Source: Bacillota bacterium
GTDB taxonomy: Bacteria; Bacillota; UBA4882; UBA8346
NCBI GenBank assembly: GCA_023402395.1
Contig: JAEYGI010000072.1
Span: 121,419-185,418 of the forward strand
Reading direction: 5' to 3'
DNA length: 64,000 bases
Part shown: positions 8,466-19,847 of the stretch, piece after piece
How positions within the stretch are numbered: the stretch's first letter is position 1
Layout of the letters: each line of letters starts with the position of its first letter
Notes under the pieces: generated by a model
Told to the model about the DNA's origin: nothing
What the model saw: the letters and a program-made list of their open reading frames with translations, nothing else
Databases searched by the model: none
Translations under genes and position numbers: made by a program

Positions 8466-10091
8466 TCAACTGACATTTTGCTTGGGCACGCTTATGCGGC
8501 AGACTCCGGCCGGGCATTGGCCGTGAAAATGCGCTTCCACTTCGTCCCGGAAATATTTCAAACTGGTTAGCAGCGGCATCGGAGCGGTTTGGCCCAGGCC
8601 GCACAGGGCGGTGCGCTGCATGGCGCGGCCCAGCGTTTCGATGAGATTGAGATCGGCCGGCCCGCCGATGCCGTTACTGATTTTGTCCAGCAACTGGTAT
8701 AAGCGGAGTGTGCCCTCTCGGCAAGGAGTGCAGCGGCCGCAGGATTCATGCAAATAAAAGCGGGCGAAGCACTTGGCGATGTCGATGACGCAATGAGAGT
8801 CATCGATCACCAGCAGCGCGCCGGTTCCCAGCGTGGATCCGAGTCCGGCCAGGGTTCCGTAATCCATCGCCAGATCAAGAAAGTCCTGGGGCAAGCAGCC
8901 TCCCCCGCCGGTTTGGGCCATTTTAAACTTCCGCCCGCCGGGAATCCCGCCGCCGATGCCGTAGATGACCTGTCGCAGCGTGATTCCCATCGGGACTTCA
9001 ATCAGGCCTTTGTTGTTGATGTTCCCGGTCATGGTATATACCTTGGTTCCTGGGGAGTTTTCGGTTCCAAAGGAACGGAACCACTCCGCGCCGCGCATTA
9101 GGATCCGCGGAATATTGGCCAGGGTTTCCACGTTGTTGACCAGAGTGGGCCGGCCCCAGAGACCGGCTTGGAACGGGAAGGGCGGCTTGAGCCGGGGTTC
9201 GCCCCGTTTGCCCTCGATCGATTCGATCAACGCGGTTTCGTCGCCGCAGACGTAAGCACCGGCCCCTTCCCGGAATTCAATCTCAAAGTTGAACCCGCTG
9301 CCGAAGATGTTCTCGCCCAGCAGGCCCAGTTCTTTAGCGTCGTGAATGGCTTTTTGCAGTCGCTGAATGGAGAGCTGGTACTCGCCCCGAATATAGATAT
9401 AGCCTTTGTTGGCGCCGACGGCGTACCCGGCGATGGCCATCGCTTCAATCACGGTATGTGGATCGCCCTCCAGAATCAAGCGGTCCTTGAAGGTTCCCGG
9501 CTCACCCTCGTCGGCGTTGCAGATGACATATTTTTGATCGGCCGGAACCGCGGCTAGGGCTTGCCATTTGGTTCCAGTGGGGAATGCGGCGCCGCCCCGT
9601 CCCCGGAGGCCGGAATCGGCAATAACCCGGATCGCCGTCTCCGGAGTCATCTCGGTGAGCGCCTTTCCGAGCGCGCTATAGCCGTCCCGGCCGATATATT
9701 CCTCGATCGAATCCGGATTGATCACGCCGCAGTTCTGGAGCACGATCCGCTGTTGCGGACTGAGATAGGCCGGCCGCTCATAATCGATCACTTGATTGGA
9801 GCCGGACTCCACCAGCAGCCGCCGGACGATCTCACCCCGCAGCAGATGCGATTCGACAATCTCCTGGATGTCCCCGAGCCCTACCGGACCGTACATCGTC
9901 CCTTCCGGGTAGACGATCAGGGCCGGTCCGTGACTGCACGGACCCAAACACCCGGTTTCGATCACTTTGATCTCATTGGATAGATTTCTGGATTCCAACG
10001 CGGCGATGAAGGCTTCCTTGATCGGCTTGCAACCTTCCAGCACGCAAGGGGCGCCGCCGCAAATCAGTACATGGGTTCGATGAAAAGGCAT
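8466..10091 (-). CDS. hndC: hydrogenase diaphorase subunit HndC (NuoF-like)
   Basis: Flavoprotein that exchanges electrons with NAD(P)H and passes them to the hydrogenase subunit. The 541-residue protein has an N-terminal thioredoxin-like [2Fe-2S] domain (CGGAPCVLEGC, then TGCLGPC), the NuoF core with the NAD/FMN-binding glycine-rich RGRGGAAFPTGTKW and NADEGEPGTFKDR motifs, and the N3-type [4Fe-4S] motif ESCGRCTPCREG. The chain ends just after CPAGVC, so the C-terminal double [4Fe-4S] ferredoxin domain found in many homologues is absent, and no frameshifted remnant lies in the 15 bp before hndD. Co-transcribed with hndA 4 bp upstream. Confidence 0.95.
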   Translation of the reverse strand: MPFHRTHVLICGGAPCVLEGCKPIKEAFIAALESRNLSNEIKVIETGCLGPCSHGPALIVYPEGTMYGPVGLGDIQEIVESHLLRGEIVRRLLVESGSNQVIDYERPAYLSPQQRIVLQNCGVINPDSIEEYIGRDGYSALGKALTEMTPETAIRVIADSGLRGRGGAAFPTGTKWQALAAVPADQKYVICNADEGEPGTFKDRLILEGDPHTVIEAMAIAGYAVGANKGYIYIRGEYQLSIQRLQKAIHDAKELGLLGENIFGSGFNFEIEFREGAGAYVCGDETALIESIEGKRGEPRLKPPFPFQAGLWGRPTLVNNVETLANIPRILMRGAEWFRSFGTENSPGTKVYTMTGNINNKGLIEVPMGITLRQVIYGIGGGIPGGRKFKMAQTGGGGCLPQDFLDLAMDYGTLAGLGSTLGTGALLVIDDSHCVIDIAKCFARFYLHESCGRCTPCREGTLRLYQLLDKISNGIGGPADLNLIETLGRAMQRTALCGLGQTAPMPLLTSLKYFRDEVEAHFHGQCPAGVCRISVPKQNVS

Positions 10092-10095
10092 CGGT

Positions 10096-10599
10096 TCACC
10101 CCCGCGAGCGATAATCGCTGATAATATTTTGAATCTTGGACGGAGTCAAGTTCCCATATACCTGGTCGTTGATCATCACTGCCGGAGCCACCCCACAGAC
10201 CCCGAGGCAACTGGCCACTTCCAGGGTAAACAGACCGTCGGTTGAGGTCTCTCCGGGATTAATCGCTAGAATATCCCGGATCACGCTTAAAATCGAATCA
10301 CTGCCCACCGCATAGCAAGGAGCGCTGCCGCAAACCCGAATGATGTATTTGCCTTTAGGTTCCGTGGCCAGCAGACTATAGAAAGTCGCTACTCCATACA
10401 CCCGGCTGGGGGGCAGGCCGAGGTGATCGGCGATCGGATGAATCGTCTCCGGCCGTAGATAGCCTAGTTGCTTTTGAACCGCGTGCATCATGGGGATCAG
10501 CGAATCGGGACCGGCCGGAAATTCCGCCAGTATCCGGTTCAACTCGGGTTCCGGCAGGCGACAGTTGATAGGCGCCGGTTGGTCTACAGTTTGCGACAC
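10096..10599 (-). CDS. hndA: hydrogenase [2Fe-2S] subunit HndA (NuoE-like)
   Basis: Small electron-transfer subunit, 167 residues, thioredoxin-like fold. A helical N-terminal half is followed by the four [2Fe-2S] ligands in RVCGSAPCYAVGS and VASCLGVCGVAP. I place the start at the GTG at 10599 because AAGGAGG stands 8 bp upstream; the frame is open 39 bp further but that part overlaps the end of hndB. It sits 4 bp before hndC and 17 bp after hndB, inside a single operon. Confidence 0.94.
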   Translation of the reverse strand: MSQTVDQPAPINCRLPEPELNRILAEFPAGPDSLIPMMHAVQKQLGYLRPETIHPIADHLGLPPSRVYGVATFYSLLATEPKGKYIIRVCGSAPCYAVGSDSILSVIRDILAINPGETSTDGLFTLEVASCLGVCGVAPAVMINDQVYGNLTPSKIQNIISDYRSRG

Positions 10600-10616
10600 G
10601 CGAAATTCCTCCTTAA

Positions 10617-10982
10617 TTAGTTGGCGCCGATGATCCAATCTCCAATAGCATTGTCGTTGACGATGTGGCTAGCCACGATCCGGCGGGCCCGTTCGGGGCT
10701 AACTTGTCCGTAAGTGAATTTGCCTTTGCCGGGGATATAGACATCCACCAATGGTTCCTGTTCACAATTTCCGATACAGCCGATCTGAGTGACTGACACA
10801 TCATGTAATTGCCGTTTCTCCAATTCGTCGATGATCGCCCGGATGGTTTCCCGGGCGCCGGCCGCGATGCCGCAACTGCCCATGCCGACCACGATCCGGA
10901 CCCGTTGCCGTTCTTCGCGGAGATCGGTCAGATTGCGGGCGGACTCTCTAATTTTGGCGAGTTCCTCAAGTGAGATTCCCAT
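10617..10982 (-). CDS. hndB: hydrogenase [2Fe-2S] ferredoxin subunit HndB
   Basis: 121-residue thioredoxin-like [2Fe-2S] protein. A helical N-terminus (MGISLEELAKIRESA) is followed by ligand cysteines in GMGSCGIAAGA and TQIGCIGNCEQEP. It is the first gene of the operon, so the order is B-A-C-D in the direction of transcription. A strong sigma-A-like promoter lies about 80 bp upstream. Confidence 0.92.
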   Translation of the reverse strand: MGISLEELAKIRESARNLTDLREERQRVRIVVGMGSCGIAAGARETIRAIIDELEKRQLHDVSVTQIGCIGNCEQEPLVDVYIPGKGKFTYGQVSPERARRIVASHIVNDNAIGDWIIGAN

Positions 10983-11062
10983 TGTTTCCTCCTACTATCG
11001 TTAAGCTGACCAAAGAAATCAAAAGATGTTCAGATGCTTTCACCAGTGATGTCATTGGCCCG

Positions 11063-11091
11063 ATTATAGCATCATGGATTAACCTTCTCAA
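11063..11091 (-). promoter_or_regulatory. sigma-A-like promoter of the hnd operon
   Basis: Reading the minus strand: TTGAGA (11091-11086), a 17-bp spacer and TATAAT (11068-11063). It is correctly placed and oriented for hndB. The rest of the roughly 480-bp hndB-hppA interval has no gene-like frame. Confidence 0.8.
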
Positions 11092-11315
11092 CAAAGTTAC
11101 ATTTTTCACAGAATGCGCACCTAGAGCAGTTCCGGATTAGGTTGAGGACCGTCTTTGTGAGCTTTTTATCAATACCAATTTCAAATTAAAAGGCCAGCTA
11201 AATCTATAAAAATCATCAAACTTCGACAATTTTTTTTATTTACTGATCCCGGCAAAAGCGCGCGGCGATGATCGACAGCGGACAGCGCCCAGAGTGGTGG
11301 CTGTCGTCAATGATT

Positions 11316-11349
11316 TTGCAAATTTGCAAGAGTTGTGATAAGATATAAT
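11316..11349 (+). promoter_or_regulatory. probable promoter of the first pyrophosphatase gene
   Basis: TTGCAA (11316-11321), a 17-bp spacer, and an extended -10 TGaTAAGAT ending at 11344. A perfect TATAAT overlaps it at 11344-11349 but lacks a well-placed -35. Transcription from here would leave a leader of about 105-110 nt before hppA. Confidence 0.5.
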
Positions 11350-11461
11350 GGGCAAAAATTTTATTTGACTTTTAAGTTGACTCGCTCCCTGCAAAAGCGA
11401 TCAAAAACCTGACAAGAGTTTTAGTGGGGGGAGCCAATCCATAATCATGGAGGAAAGCATA

Positions 11462-13615
<2,154 letters not shown>

Positions 13616-13950
13616 ATTTTTACTGGAAACTCCCGCCGGGATCGGACCGGACCGGTTCAAGTTCCCGGCGGGGAGCGATGTTTTAGTCATTTATGGAATT
13701 TTTGCAATTACCGGGCCATTGTGGTAATATAAATTGGGCAAAATGTTCTTTGGTATCAGCGTGTTGCATGTTTTTAGGCCCGGTAGGTTAAGGTCCATAA
13801 AGGCAAACGGAAAATGCCGCCCGCTTGGGCGGAATCGCCCTGATCCAAAGGAGGTGTTGAGCGGGAAACAAGTTTACAAGTTGGCGGGTTTGGCGTCAAC
13901 GGTAACTCCGGTCTCATAGCCAAATATATTGCAGAAAGGAACATTAAACC
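13616..13950 (+). other. leader region between the two pyrophosphatase genes
   Basis: No open gene. An imperfect inverted repeat (CTCCCGCCGGGA with TCCCGGCGGGGAG, 13628-13675) may end or attenuate the first transcript, though no T-run follows directly. GC-rich hairpins (CCGCCCgcttGGGCGG, about 13816-13831) lie upstream of the second gene. An unused AAGGAGGTGTTG is at about 13848. It could be a regulatory leader, but I recognise no riboswitch. Confidence 0.4.
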
Positions 13951-16236
13951 ATGGGTAGTTTGCATTATACCTTGTTTGAATCAATCGCGATCTGGGTCGT
14001 GCTCGGGATCGCCATCCTTGGGCTCGGATACGCCATGATGCTCCGGTCCCAAATTCTCAAAAAGGATAAAGGCACCGAGAAGATGCAGGAAGTCTGGAAC
14101 GCGATCCGCTCCGGCGCCGACGCTTATCTGGGCCGGCAGCTGAAGACGATCCTGCCGCTGATCGTGGTTCTGACCGGCGTGCTCTTCCTCTCGGTCTATG
14201 TTGTTCCGCCAACCACCGAGGCCATGGAACATTTCGCCGGCAAAAGCCCTGAAGAAGTCCGGGTGTTGATCGGGATCGGCCGGGCCGTGGCCTTTGTCAT
14301 GGGCGCGTTCTTCTCCCTGATGGTCGGACAGTTTGGAATGCGGATGGCCGTCGAAGGCAACGTTCGCGTCGCCGCCGCCGCCCGCAGCAGTTTCTCGGAA
14401 GCCTTGAAGATTGCCTACCGTTCCGGAACCATCACCGGTATGCTCACCGATGGCCTCGGCTTATTCGGTGGAACGATTATCTTTATCATATTCGGCATGG
14501 CCGCTCCCGACGCGCTGCTCGGGTTCGGATTCGGTGGCACCCTGCTTGCCCTGTTCATGCGGGTGGGCGGCGGTATCTACACCAAAGCGGCTGACGTCGG
14601 CGCCGACCTGGTCGGTAAGGTCGAAGCCGGTATCCCCGAGGACGACCCGCGGAACGCCGCGGTCATCGCTGACCTGGTCGGCGACAATGTCGGCGACTGC
14701 GCCGGTATGGCTGCCGACATCTTCGAATCCTATGAAGTGACCATCGTCTCCGGGTTGATCCTCGGTCTCGCGCTGGTCTCCATCACTCATGAACTGAAAT
14801 GGATTATCTTCCCGTTGCTGGTCCGCGGTATCGGCGTACTCTCCTCGATCATCGGCACCTACTTGGTCAGGGGTGAAAGCGCTGACGACAAAAGCGGCGA
14901 TGCCATGGGTTCCATCAATAAAGGATTTTATGCTTCCGCCATCATTTCGCTGGTGGCCTTCGCGTTGTTGGCTCATTACTATATGAACGAATGGCGCGCC
15001 TTCTTCTCGGTCGGCGTCGGTATTCTGCTGGCAATCCTTTTGGATGAGCTGACCAAGTTCTTCACCGACACTCACTATAAACCGGTAAAAGACATTGCCG
15101 CCGCCTCTCAGACCGGTTCCGCCACATTGATTCTGCGTGGCCTGGCCATTGGTTTTGAATCGGCGGTATGGCAGATTCTGGTTATCGCCATTACCATTTT
15201 GGCAGCAATTCTGATTTATTGGGGCCAACCGGTGGTTTACGTTCTCTACGGCGTGGCGATGACCGGTATCGGCATGCTGACGCTTACCGGCAACAACGTG
15301 GCCATGGACTCCTTCGGCCCGATTGCCGATAACGCCAACGGCATCGGCGAGATGGCCGGCCTCGACGAGGGCGCCCGGAAGATCATGGCCGACCTCGACG
15401 CCGTCGGCAATACCACCAAGGCCATTACCAAGGGCGTGGCCATCGGTTCGGCGGTAATCGCCGCCGTGTCGCTGTTCGGCTCCTTCCTGACCGACGTCAC
15501 CAAGGTTCAGGCCCAATTGAACATCGCCGAGAATCTCCGGCTCGCCAGCACCGGTATCCGGGTCGACGTGCCCAACGTTTTCATCGGCATGCTGATCGGC
15601 GGCGCCATTCCCTGGCTGTTTTCCTCGCTCACCATTAACGCGGTGGCGCGGGCGGCCGGATTGATCGTCGAGGAAGTACGGCAACAGTTCCGGATCCCCG
15701 GCTTGATGGAAGGTAAAGTTCAGCCCGATTACAAAAAAGCGGTCGGCATCTGCACCTCGGCCGCCCAAAAAGAGTTGATCGCCCTGGCGCTGATCTGCGT
15801 GCTGACACCGTTGATCGTCGGCATGCTGCTTCAGGTGGAAGCCCTCGGCGGCTTCCTGGCCGGCGTGATCCTTTCCGGGCAATTGCTGGCGGTCTTTATG
15901 TCCACTGCCGGCGGTTCCTGGGACAACGCCAAGAAGACGATTGAAGACGGGATCTACGGCGGAAAAGGCTCTGAGGCCCATAAGGCCGCCGTGGTCGGCG
16001 ATACCGTCGGCGATCCGCTGAAAGACACCGCCGGTCCGGCGTTGAATCCGATGATCAAGGTCATCAATCTGGTTTCGTTGCTCGCGGCGCCGATTCTCTG
16101 CACCGTGAAGAGCTCCGACCCGGTCGTCGTGATCACCGCGGTGGTCCTGAGCCTGATCGTGGTCGCTTCCATCGTCTATTCCAAACGGGGCGGTTTCGGC
16201 AAGAAAGCTGATACCGGAAGCGCCGCCAACTTCTAA
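13951..16236 (+). CDS. hppA: membrane-bound H+-translocating pyrophosphatase, K+-independent type
   Basis: Second membrane pyrophosphatase, 761 residues, about 16-17 membrane segments. It has the same catalytic motifs (DVGADLVGKVEAGIPEDDPR, LVGDNVGDCAGMAADIF, GDTVGDPLKDTAGPALNPM). Here the diagnostic segment reads GNTTKAITKG, with the Lys that replaces bound K+ in K+-independent H+-pumping enzymes. TMH6 has two glutamates (DIFESYEVTI). The C-terminus has an extra hydrophobic segment and a basic tail. It is not a recent duplicate of the first gene: the two differ in length, loops and subfamily markers. AGAAAGGAA precedes the ATG. Confidence 0.96.
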   Translation: MGSLHYTLFESIAIWVVLGIAILGLGYAMMLRSQILKKDKGTEKMQEVWNAIRSGADAYLGRQLKTILPLIVVLTGVLFLSVYVVPPTTEAMEHFAGKSPEEVRVLIGIGRAVAFVMGAFFSLMVGQFGMRMAVEGNVRVAAAARSSFSEALKIAYRSGTITGMLTDGLGLFGGTIIFIIFGMAAPDALLGFGFGGTLLALFMRVGGGIYTKAADVGADLVGKVEAGIPEDDPRNAAVIADLVGDNVGDCAGMAADIFESYEVTIVSGLILGLALVSITHELKWIIFPLLVRGIGVLSSIIGTYLVRGESADDKSGDAMGSINKGFYASAIISLVAFALLAHYYMNEWRAFFSVGVGILLAILLDELTKFFTDTHYKPVKDIAAASQTGSATLILRGLAIGFESAVWQILVIAITILAAILIYWGQPVVYVLYGVAMTGIGMLTLTGNNVAMDSFGPIADNANGIGEMAGLDEGARKIMADLDAVGNTTKAITKGVAIGSAVIAAVSLFGSFLTDVTKVQAQLNIAENLRLASTGIRVDVPNVFIGMLIGGAIPWLFSSLTINAVARAAGLIVEEVRQQFRIPGLMEGKVQPDYKKAVGICTSAAQKELIALALICVLTPLIVGMLLQVEALGGFLAGVILSGQLLAVFMSTAGGSWDNAKKTIEDGIYGGKGSEAHKAAVVGDTVGDPLKDTAGPALNPMIKVINLVSLLAAPILCTVKSSDPVVVITAVVLSLIVVASIVYSKRGGFGKKADTGSAANF

Positions 16237-16259
16237 GCCAGAAACAAGTCTGAACTGTT

Positions 16260-16298
16260 CCGGGGCCGCCGATTTACTTTTTCGACGGCCCCGGCTTT
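16260..16298 (+). terminator. terminator-like hairpin after the second pyrophosphatase
   Basis: CCGGGGCCG pairs with CGGCCCCGG across a 17-nt loop and is followed by CTTTAT. Placed 24 bp after the stop codon. Confidence 0.7.
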
Positions 16299-16323
16299 AT
16301 GCAATGCGGGAAAGGGGAGGCAA

Positions 16324-16797
16324 ATGAAGATTCAAACGCGGCAGTTTTCGTTTACGAGACGGATTTACCTCGGAATTCTCTGGAAAAACTCGTTGCGCCG
16401 GAATTGGTGGATGTTGATCTTGCTCGGAGCGATCGCCGTCTACAGCGTCATTCAAAAGGAATATCCGCCCCTCGGCTGGATCGCATTGGCGGCCGTCGTT
16501 TTTCTGGCGTTCCTCGGTTACCGTTGCTGGCGTCACGCCTCTGCCAAGCAAAACCCGCTTTTTTATCACGATCGCTGGTTTGAGATTGACGGCCAGTTTA
16601 TCAACTGCCGGTTTCCAAGCGGGGTCTTGAACCAAATAAACTTGAAAAATATCCGGGGCGTGGCTAAAACCCGGGACCATTACCAGCTGTACCTCAATAA
16701 AAAGCAGTTTGTCTATCTGCCGTTCGCGGCTTTCGAGACTGATCGGGATCGTAATCTCTTTGAGACCCTGTTGCGGGGGCGCGGCGGCCGGCGCTAG
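16324..16797 (+). CDS. YcxB-like membrane protein
   Basis: 157-residue protein with two adjacent membrane segments (about residues 29-44 and 50-65) and a cytosolic C-terminal domain that looks YcxB-like (YHDRWFEIDGQFI, then a KNIRGVAKTRDHYQLYL strand pair and FVYLPFAAFE). Function is unknown in this family. It starts at an ATG after GGGGAGG. It stands alone between the pyrophosphatase terminator and a repeat region. Confidence 0.65.
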   Translation: MKIQTRQFSFTRRIYLGILWKNSLRRNWWMLILLGAIAVYSVIQKEYPPLGWIALAAVVFLAFLGYRCWRHASAKQNPLFYHDRWFEIDGQFINCRFPSGVLNQINLKNIRGVAKTRDHYQLYLNKKQFVYLPFAAFETDRDRNLFETLLRGRGGRR

Positions 16798-16846
16798 GCC
16801 CCTGGGCCGGGTCGCTCCTGTGTCTGTCCCCACGGTTTGCGGGTGA

Positions 16847-17057
16847 ATAACCCCATTTAGTTATCAATGACCGCCTTGGCCAGACGCCGCGATTGGTTTA
16901 CCCACCAAAGATTCACATTCTGCTACCGAATATCCACGTTCTTTTACCGCCTGAAATAATTTAACAACCAATATCCACATTCAGTCACTAAATATCCCCA
17001 TTCTTTTTGTCAATGAAACGATTCAATAACAGAATATCCACATTTAGTAACTGAGTG
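16847..17057 (+). repeat. degenerate tandem array of 21-bp units
   Basis: Six recognisable units start at 16847, 16909, 16930, 16971, 16992 and 17034, with spacings of 62, 21, 41, 21 and 42 bp, that is, near multiples of 21. The consensus unit is ATATCCACATTC followed by about nine bases such as AGTAACTGA. The skipped position at 17013 keeps the second half (ATTCAaTAACaGA). No reading frame runs through it. The remaining sequence up to spoVB (17058-17392) holds nothing I can identify. Confidence 0.75.
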
Positions 17058-17392
17058 TGGATTGGGAACGCGATTCCCCCGGTTTGGGCAAGGTTGAAAC
17101 GGAATTATTTCAAACTGGCCGAATACCTGGCATCCGTTGTTGTAGCGGATATTTAGCAGGACATGTCTTTTCATTATAGCAAGCTGTGGAACCCAATTAT
17201 TGAACCGGGTTCTTTCTTATGCTTACTGGCTGCCCTATATGGCATTGGCATCGGGAGAGGGTTTGATTCTGCAGATCTCAAAATGAGCCAACAATCAAAC
17301 AGCTTTTAAAACCTCCAGTCATGAACTCCCCGCGCCGGACGTATCATTTTATGGCGGAACTTTGCTTTCACCACGGAATAAGGCGGTGCGGC

Positions 17393-18931
17393 TTGGAGCA
17401 GCGGGGATCGATCGTTAAAGGAACTGCGGTGCTGGCCGGGGCGGGGCTGGTGGCCCGGATTATGGGAGCCGGCTACCGGATCATTCTGGCCCGGCTGATC
17501 GGCAATGAAGGGATCGGACTGTATCAAATGGCCTATCCGGTCTATTTAATGTTTCTGTCGCTGTCCAACGCCGGGATTCCGATTGCCATCTCCAAGATCG
17601 TGGCCGAAAAGATCGCCGCCGGCGACCGGGCCGGGACCAAACGGGTACTGGCCGCCGCTCTCTTGTTGATGCTGGGCCTGGGCGCGGCGCTCTCGGCCGG
17701 CATGGGATTGGCCGGGCGCTGGATCGCCGGCCACGTGGTCGCCGACAGCCGGGCGGTATTCGCCATCTGGGCGCTGGCCCCGGCGATCTTTTTCATGAGC
17801 CTGATGGCGGGATTCCGCGGTTATTTCCAGGGCTGGCGGGAGATGACGCCCAGCGCGATTTCGCAAATCATTGAGCAGGCGGTGCGGGTTACGGTAGCCC
17901 TGCTTCTCGCCTTGATGCTGCTCAAATACGGCGTGGAGTATGCGGCGGCCGGCGCGGCCTTCGGCGCGACCATGGGCGGCCTAGCCGGAGTGGTATTTCT
18001 GGCCCGGATCTTTTGGAGCTGGCGGCGGCGCTTTCGCGGCGGACGGCCGGCCCGGAAGGAGGCACTGGGCCGGATCGTGGGCCGGCTGGTAAAGTTCACC
18101 CTACCGATTGCCTTGTCCGTGATTCTGATGCCGCTGCTGCAGACGCTCGATTCGGTGATCGTCCCCGCCAAGCTTCAGAGCATTGGATACACGATCCGGC
18201 AGGCTACGGCGATGCTCGGGATTCTGGGCAATTCCTGGGCCGTTCTTTATCTGCCGTTGATTGTCACCGGCGCCATCGCTTCCAATTTGGTCCCGGCTAT
18301 CGCCGAGCTGGGCGCGCGCCGGGCTCCGGGGCTGGTCCGGGAGAAGGCGGCCGAAGGATTGCGGCTGGCCGCCATTTATCTGGTCCCGGCCACGGTGGCC
18401 CTGTTTGCCTTTGGCCCGTCGATTTACCGGATTTTGTACGGGCAACCCGGAGTGGAACTGCTGAGCTGGGTGGCTCCGGCCATCCTCTTTCTCGGCCTGG
18501 AACAGGTCAGCGCCGGGACGCTGCAGGGACTCGGCAAGCCGCATTTGCCCCTGATTCATTTTTTGGCCGGTGCCGGGGCAAAAATAATAGTGACCCTGGC
18601 TGTCACCGGCTGGCCCGGCTTGAACCTGGCCGGCGCGGCCTTGGGAACCGTGGCCGGCTCGGGCGTTACCGCCCTGTTGAATCTGGTGGCGGTGCGTCGG
18701 CTGGCCGCGACCCCCTTCCCGCTGCAAGCGCCGGTTTGCGCCGCCGGAGCCGCGATGCTCGCCGTCTGCTGGTGGCTGCCGCGGCAGGTCGCCTGGAATT
18801 TCGGGGCCGAGTTTCTGATGGCGGGCGCCGCCGGAGTCATCATCTACATTGGCGTTTTATGGATATTGGGAGGAATCGGGGTCCGGGATCTCGAAATAAT
18901 CAGCGGTTTGGTAAGGAAATCAAGTTCCTGA
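17393..18931 (+). CDS. spoVB: SpoVB-like lipid flippase (MATE/MOP superfamily)
   Basis: Polytopic membrane protein of the polysaccharide-biosynthesis/MurJ-like group; SpoVB members support spore cortex peptidoglycan synthesis. The 512-residue product begins SIVKGTAVLAGAGLVARIMG and continues RIILARLIGNEGIGLYQMAYPVY, the hallmark N-terminus of this family. About 14 hydrophobic segments follow. I prefer the TTG at 17393, which has AAGGCGG upstream; an ATG at 17351 in the same frame has no SD. It is followed after 26 bp by mazG, the same neighbour as in many Bacillota. Confidence 0.9.
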   Translation: MEQRGSIVKGTAVLAGAGLVARIMGAGYRIILARLIGNEGIGLYQMAYPVYLMFLSLSNAGIPIAISKIVAEKIAAGDRAGTKRVLAAALLLMLGLGAALSAGMGLAGRWIAGHVVADSRAVFAIWALAPAIFFMSLMAGFRGYFQGWREMTPSAISQIIEQAVRVTVALLLALMLLKYGVEYAAAGAAFGATMGGLAGVVFLARIFWSWRRRFRGGRPARKEALGRIVGRLVKFTLPIALSVILMPLLQTLDSVIVPAKLQSIGYTIRQATAMLGILGNSWAVLYLPLIVTGAIASNLVPAIAELGARRAPGLVREKAAEGLRLAAIYLVPATVALFAFGPSIYRILYGQPGVELLSWVAPAILFLGLEQVSAGTLQGLGKPHLPLIHFLAGAGAKIIVTLAVTGWPGLNLAGAALGTVAGSGVTALLNLVAVRRLAATPFPLQAPVCAAGAAMLAVCWWLPRQVAWNFGAEFLMAGAAGVIIYIGVLWILGGIGVRDLEIISGLVRKSSS

Positions 18932-18957
18932 ATTCGAAACAAAGAGGAGGCGCCGGG

Positions 18958-19776
18958 ATGACAGAGGCGACGAAACGGGGGGACGGCCGCAATTTGGCGC
19001 GGTTGGTGGAGGTCATGGCCGAACTCCGGAGCGAGCAGGGGTGCCCCTGGGATCGGGAGCAGACCCATCAGTCCCTGAAACCGTATGTAATCGAGGAAGC
19101 GTATGAGGTGCTGGAGGCGGTCGATAGCGGCAGTCCGAACAAGCTCCGCGAGGAGCTGGGCGATCTCCTGCTTCAGGTGGTGTTCCACGCCCAATTGGGG
19201 GCCGAGGCCGGAACCTTTACCATGGACGACGTGATTGAGACCATTGTCGCCAAACTGATCCGGCGGCATCCCCACGTCTTCGCAGCAACTAAAGTGGACG
19301 GCGTGGCCGGAGTGCTCGACAATTGGGAGCGGATCAAAAAGAGCGAGATGCCGAACGAGCGGCCGTCGGCCATCGATGGCGTCCCCAAGGATTTGCCGGC
19401 GTTGATGAAAGCCGAGAAGATCCAGAACAAAGCGGCCAAGGTCGGCTTTGATTGGGACGATCTGGGCGGACCGCTGCAAAAGGTGAAAGAAGAATTCCGG
19501 GAGTTCGAGGAGGCCTTGAATGAGGCCGGCGCCCCGGACAAGGCGAGTCCGGGGTGGGACCGGATGGAAGACGAATTTGGCGACATCCTGTTCGCCCTGG
19601 TCAATGTGGGCCGGTTCCTGGAGATCCAGCCCGAGCAGGCGCTGCGGCGGACCATCACTAAGTTTTCGGACCGGTTTCGCTACATGGAAGCCCGCGTTAA
19701 GGAACAGGGCAGGAATCTGAAAGAGATGACCCTGGCCGAAATGGACGAGCTATGGGAGGAAGCGAAGCGGAGGTAG
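18958..19776 (+). CDS. mazG: nucleoside triphosphate pyrophosphohydrolase MazG
   Basis: Hydrolyses NTPs or dNTPs to the monophosphate and PPi in the cytosol, a house-cleaning role. The 272-residue protein has two tandem MazG domains. Domain 1 has CPWDREQTHQSLKPYVIEEA and EELGDLLLQVVFHA. Domain 2 has KVKEEFREFEEAL and MEDEFGDILFALVNV, each carrying the EExxE plus ExxD magnesium-binding pattern. The ATG at 18958 has AGAGGAGG 7 bp upstream. The PPi it releases is also the substrate of the pyrophosphatases nearby. Confidence 0.95.
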   Translation: MTEATKRGDGRNLARLVEVMAELRSEQGCPWDREQTHQSLKPYVIEEAYEVLEAVDSGSPNKLREELGDLLLQVVFHAQLGAEAGTFTMDDVIETIVAKLIRRHPHVFAATKVDGVAGVLDNWERIKKSEMPNERPSAIDGVPKDLPALMKAEKIQNKAAKVGFDWDDLGGPLQKVKEEFREFEEALNEAGAPDKASPGWDRMEDEFGDILFALVNVGRFLEIQPEQALRRTITKFSDRFRYMEARVKEQGRNLKEMTLAEMDELWEEAKRR

Positions 19777-19847
19777 TTGGTTTGGCGGTTGCTGGTTATT
19801 AGTTCCTGGTGTTGGTTGGGGTGATTTTGGAGGTCGACCGGTCGCTT

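Noticed and set aside
14461..15981. 506-residue open frame opposite the second pyrophosphatase gene
   Set aside because: Antisense shadow of a GC-rich membrane gene: His/Asp/Gln-rich, no domain, no SD. The same holds for 12221-13261.
18013..18957. Extension of the mazG frame upstream across spoVB
   Set aside because: Arg/Gly/Pro-rich shadow; the MazG fold and a good SD begin at 18958.
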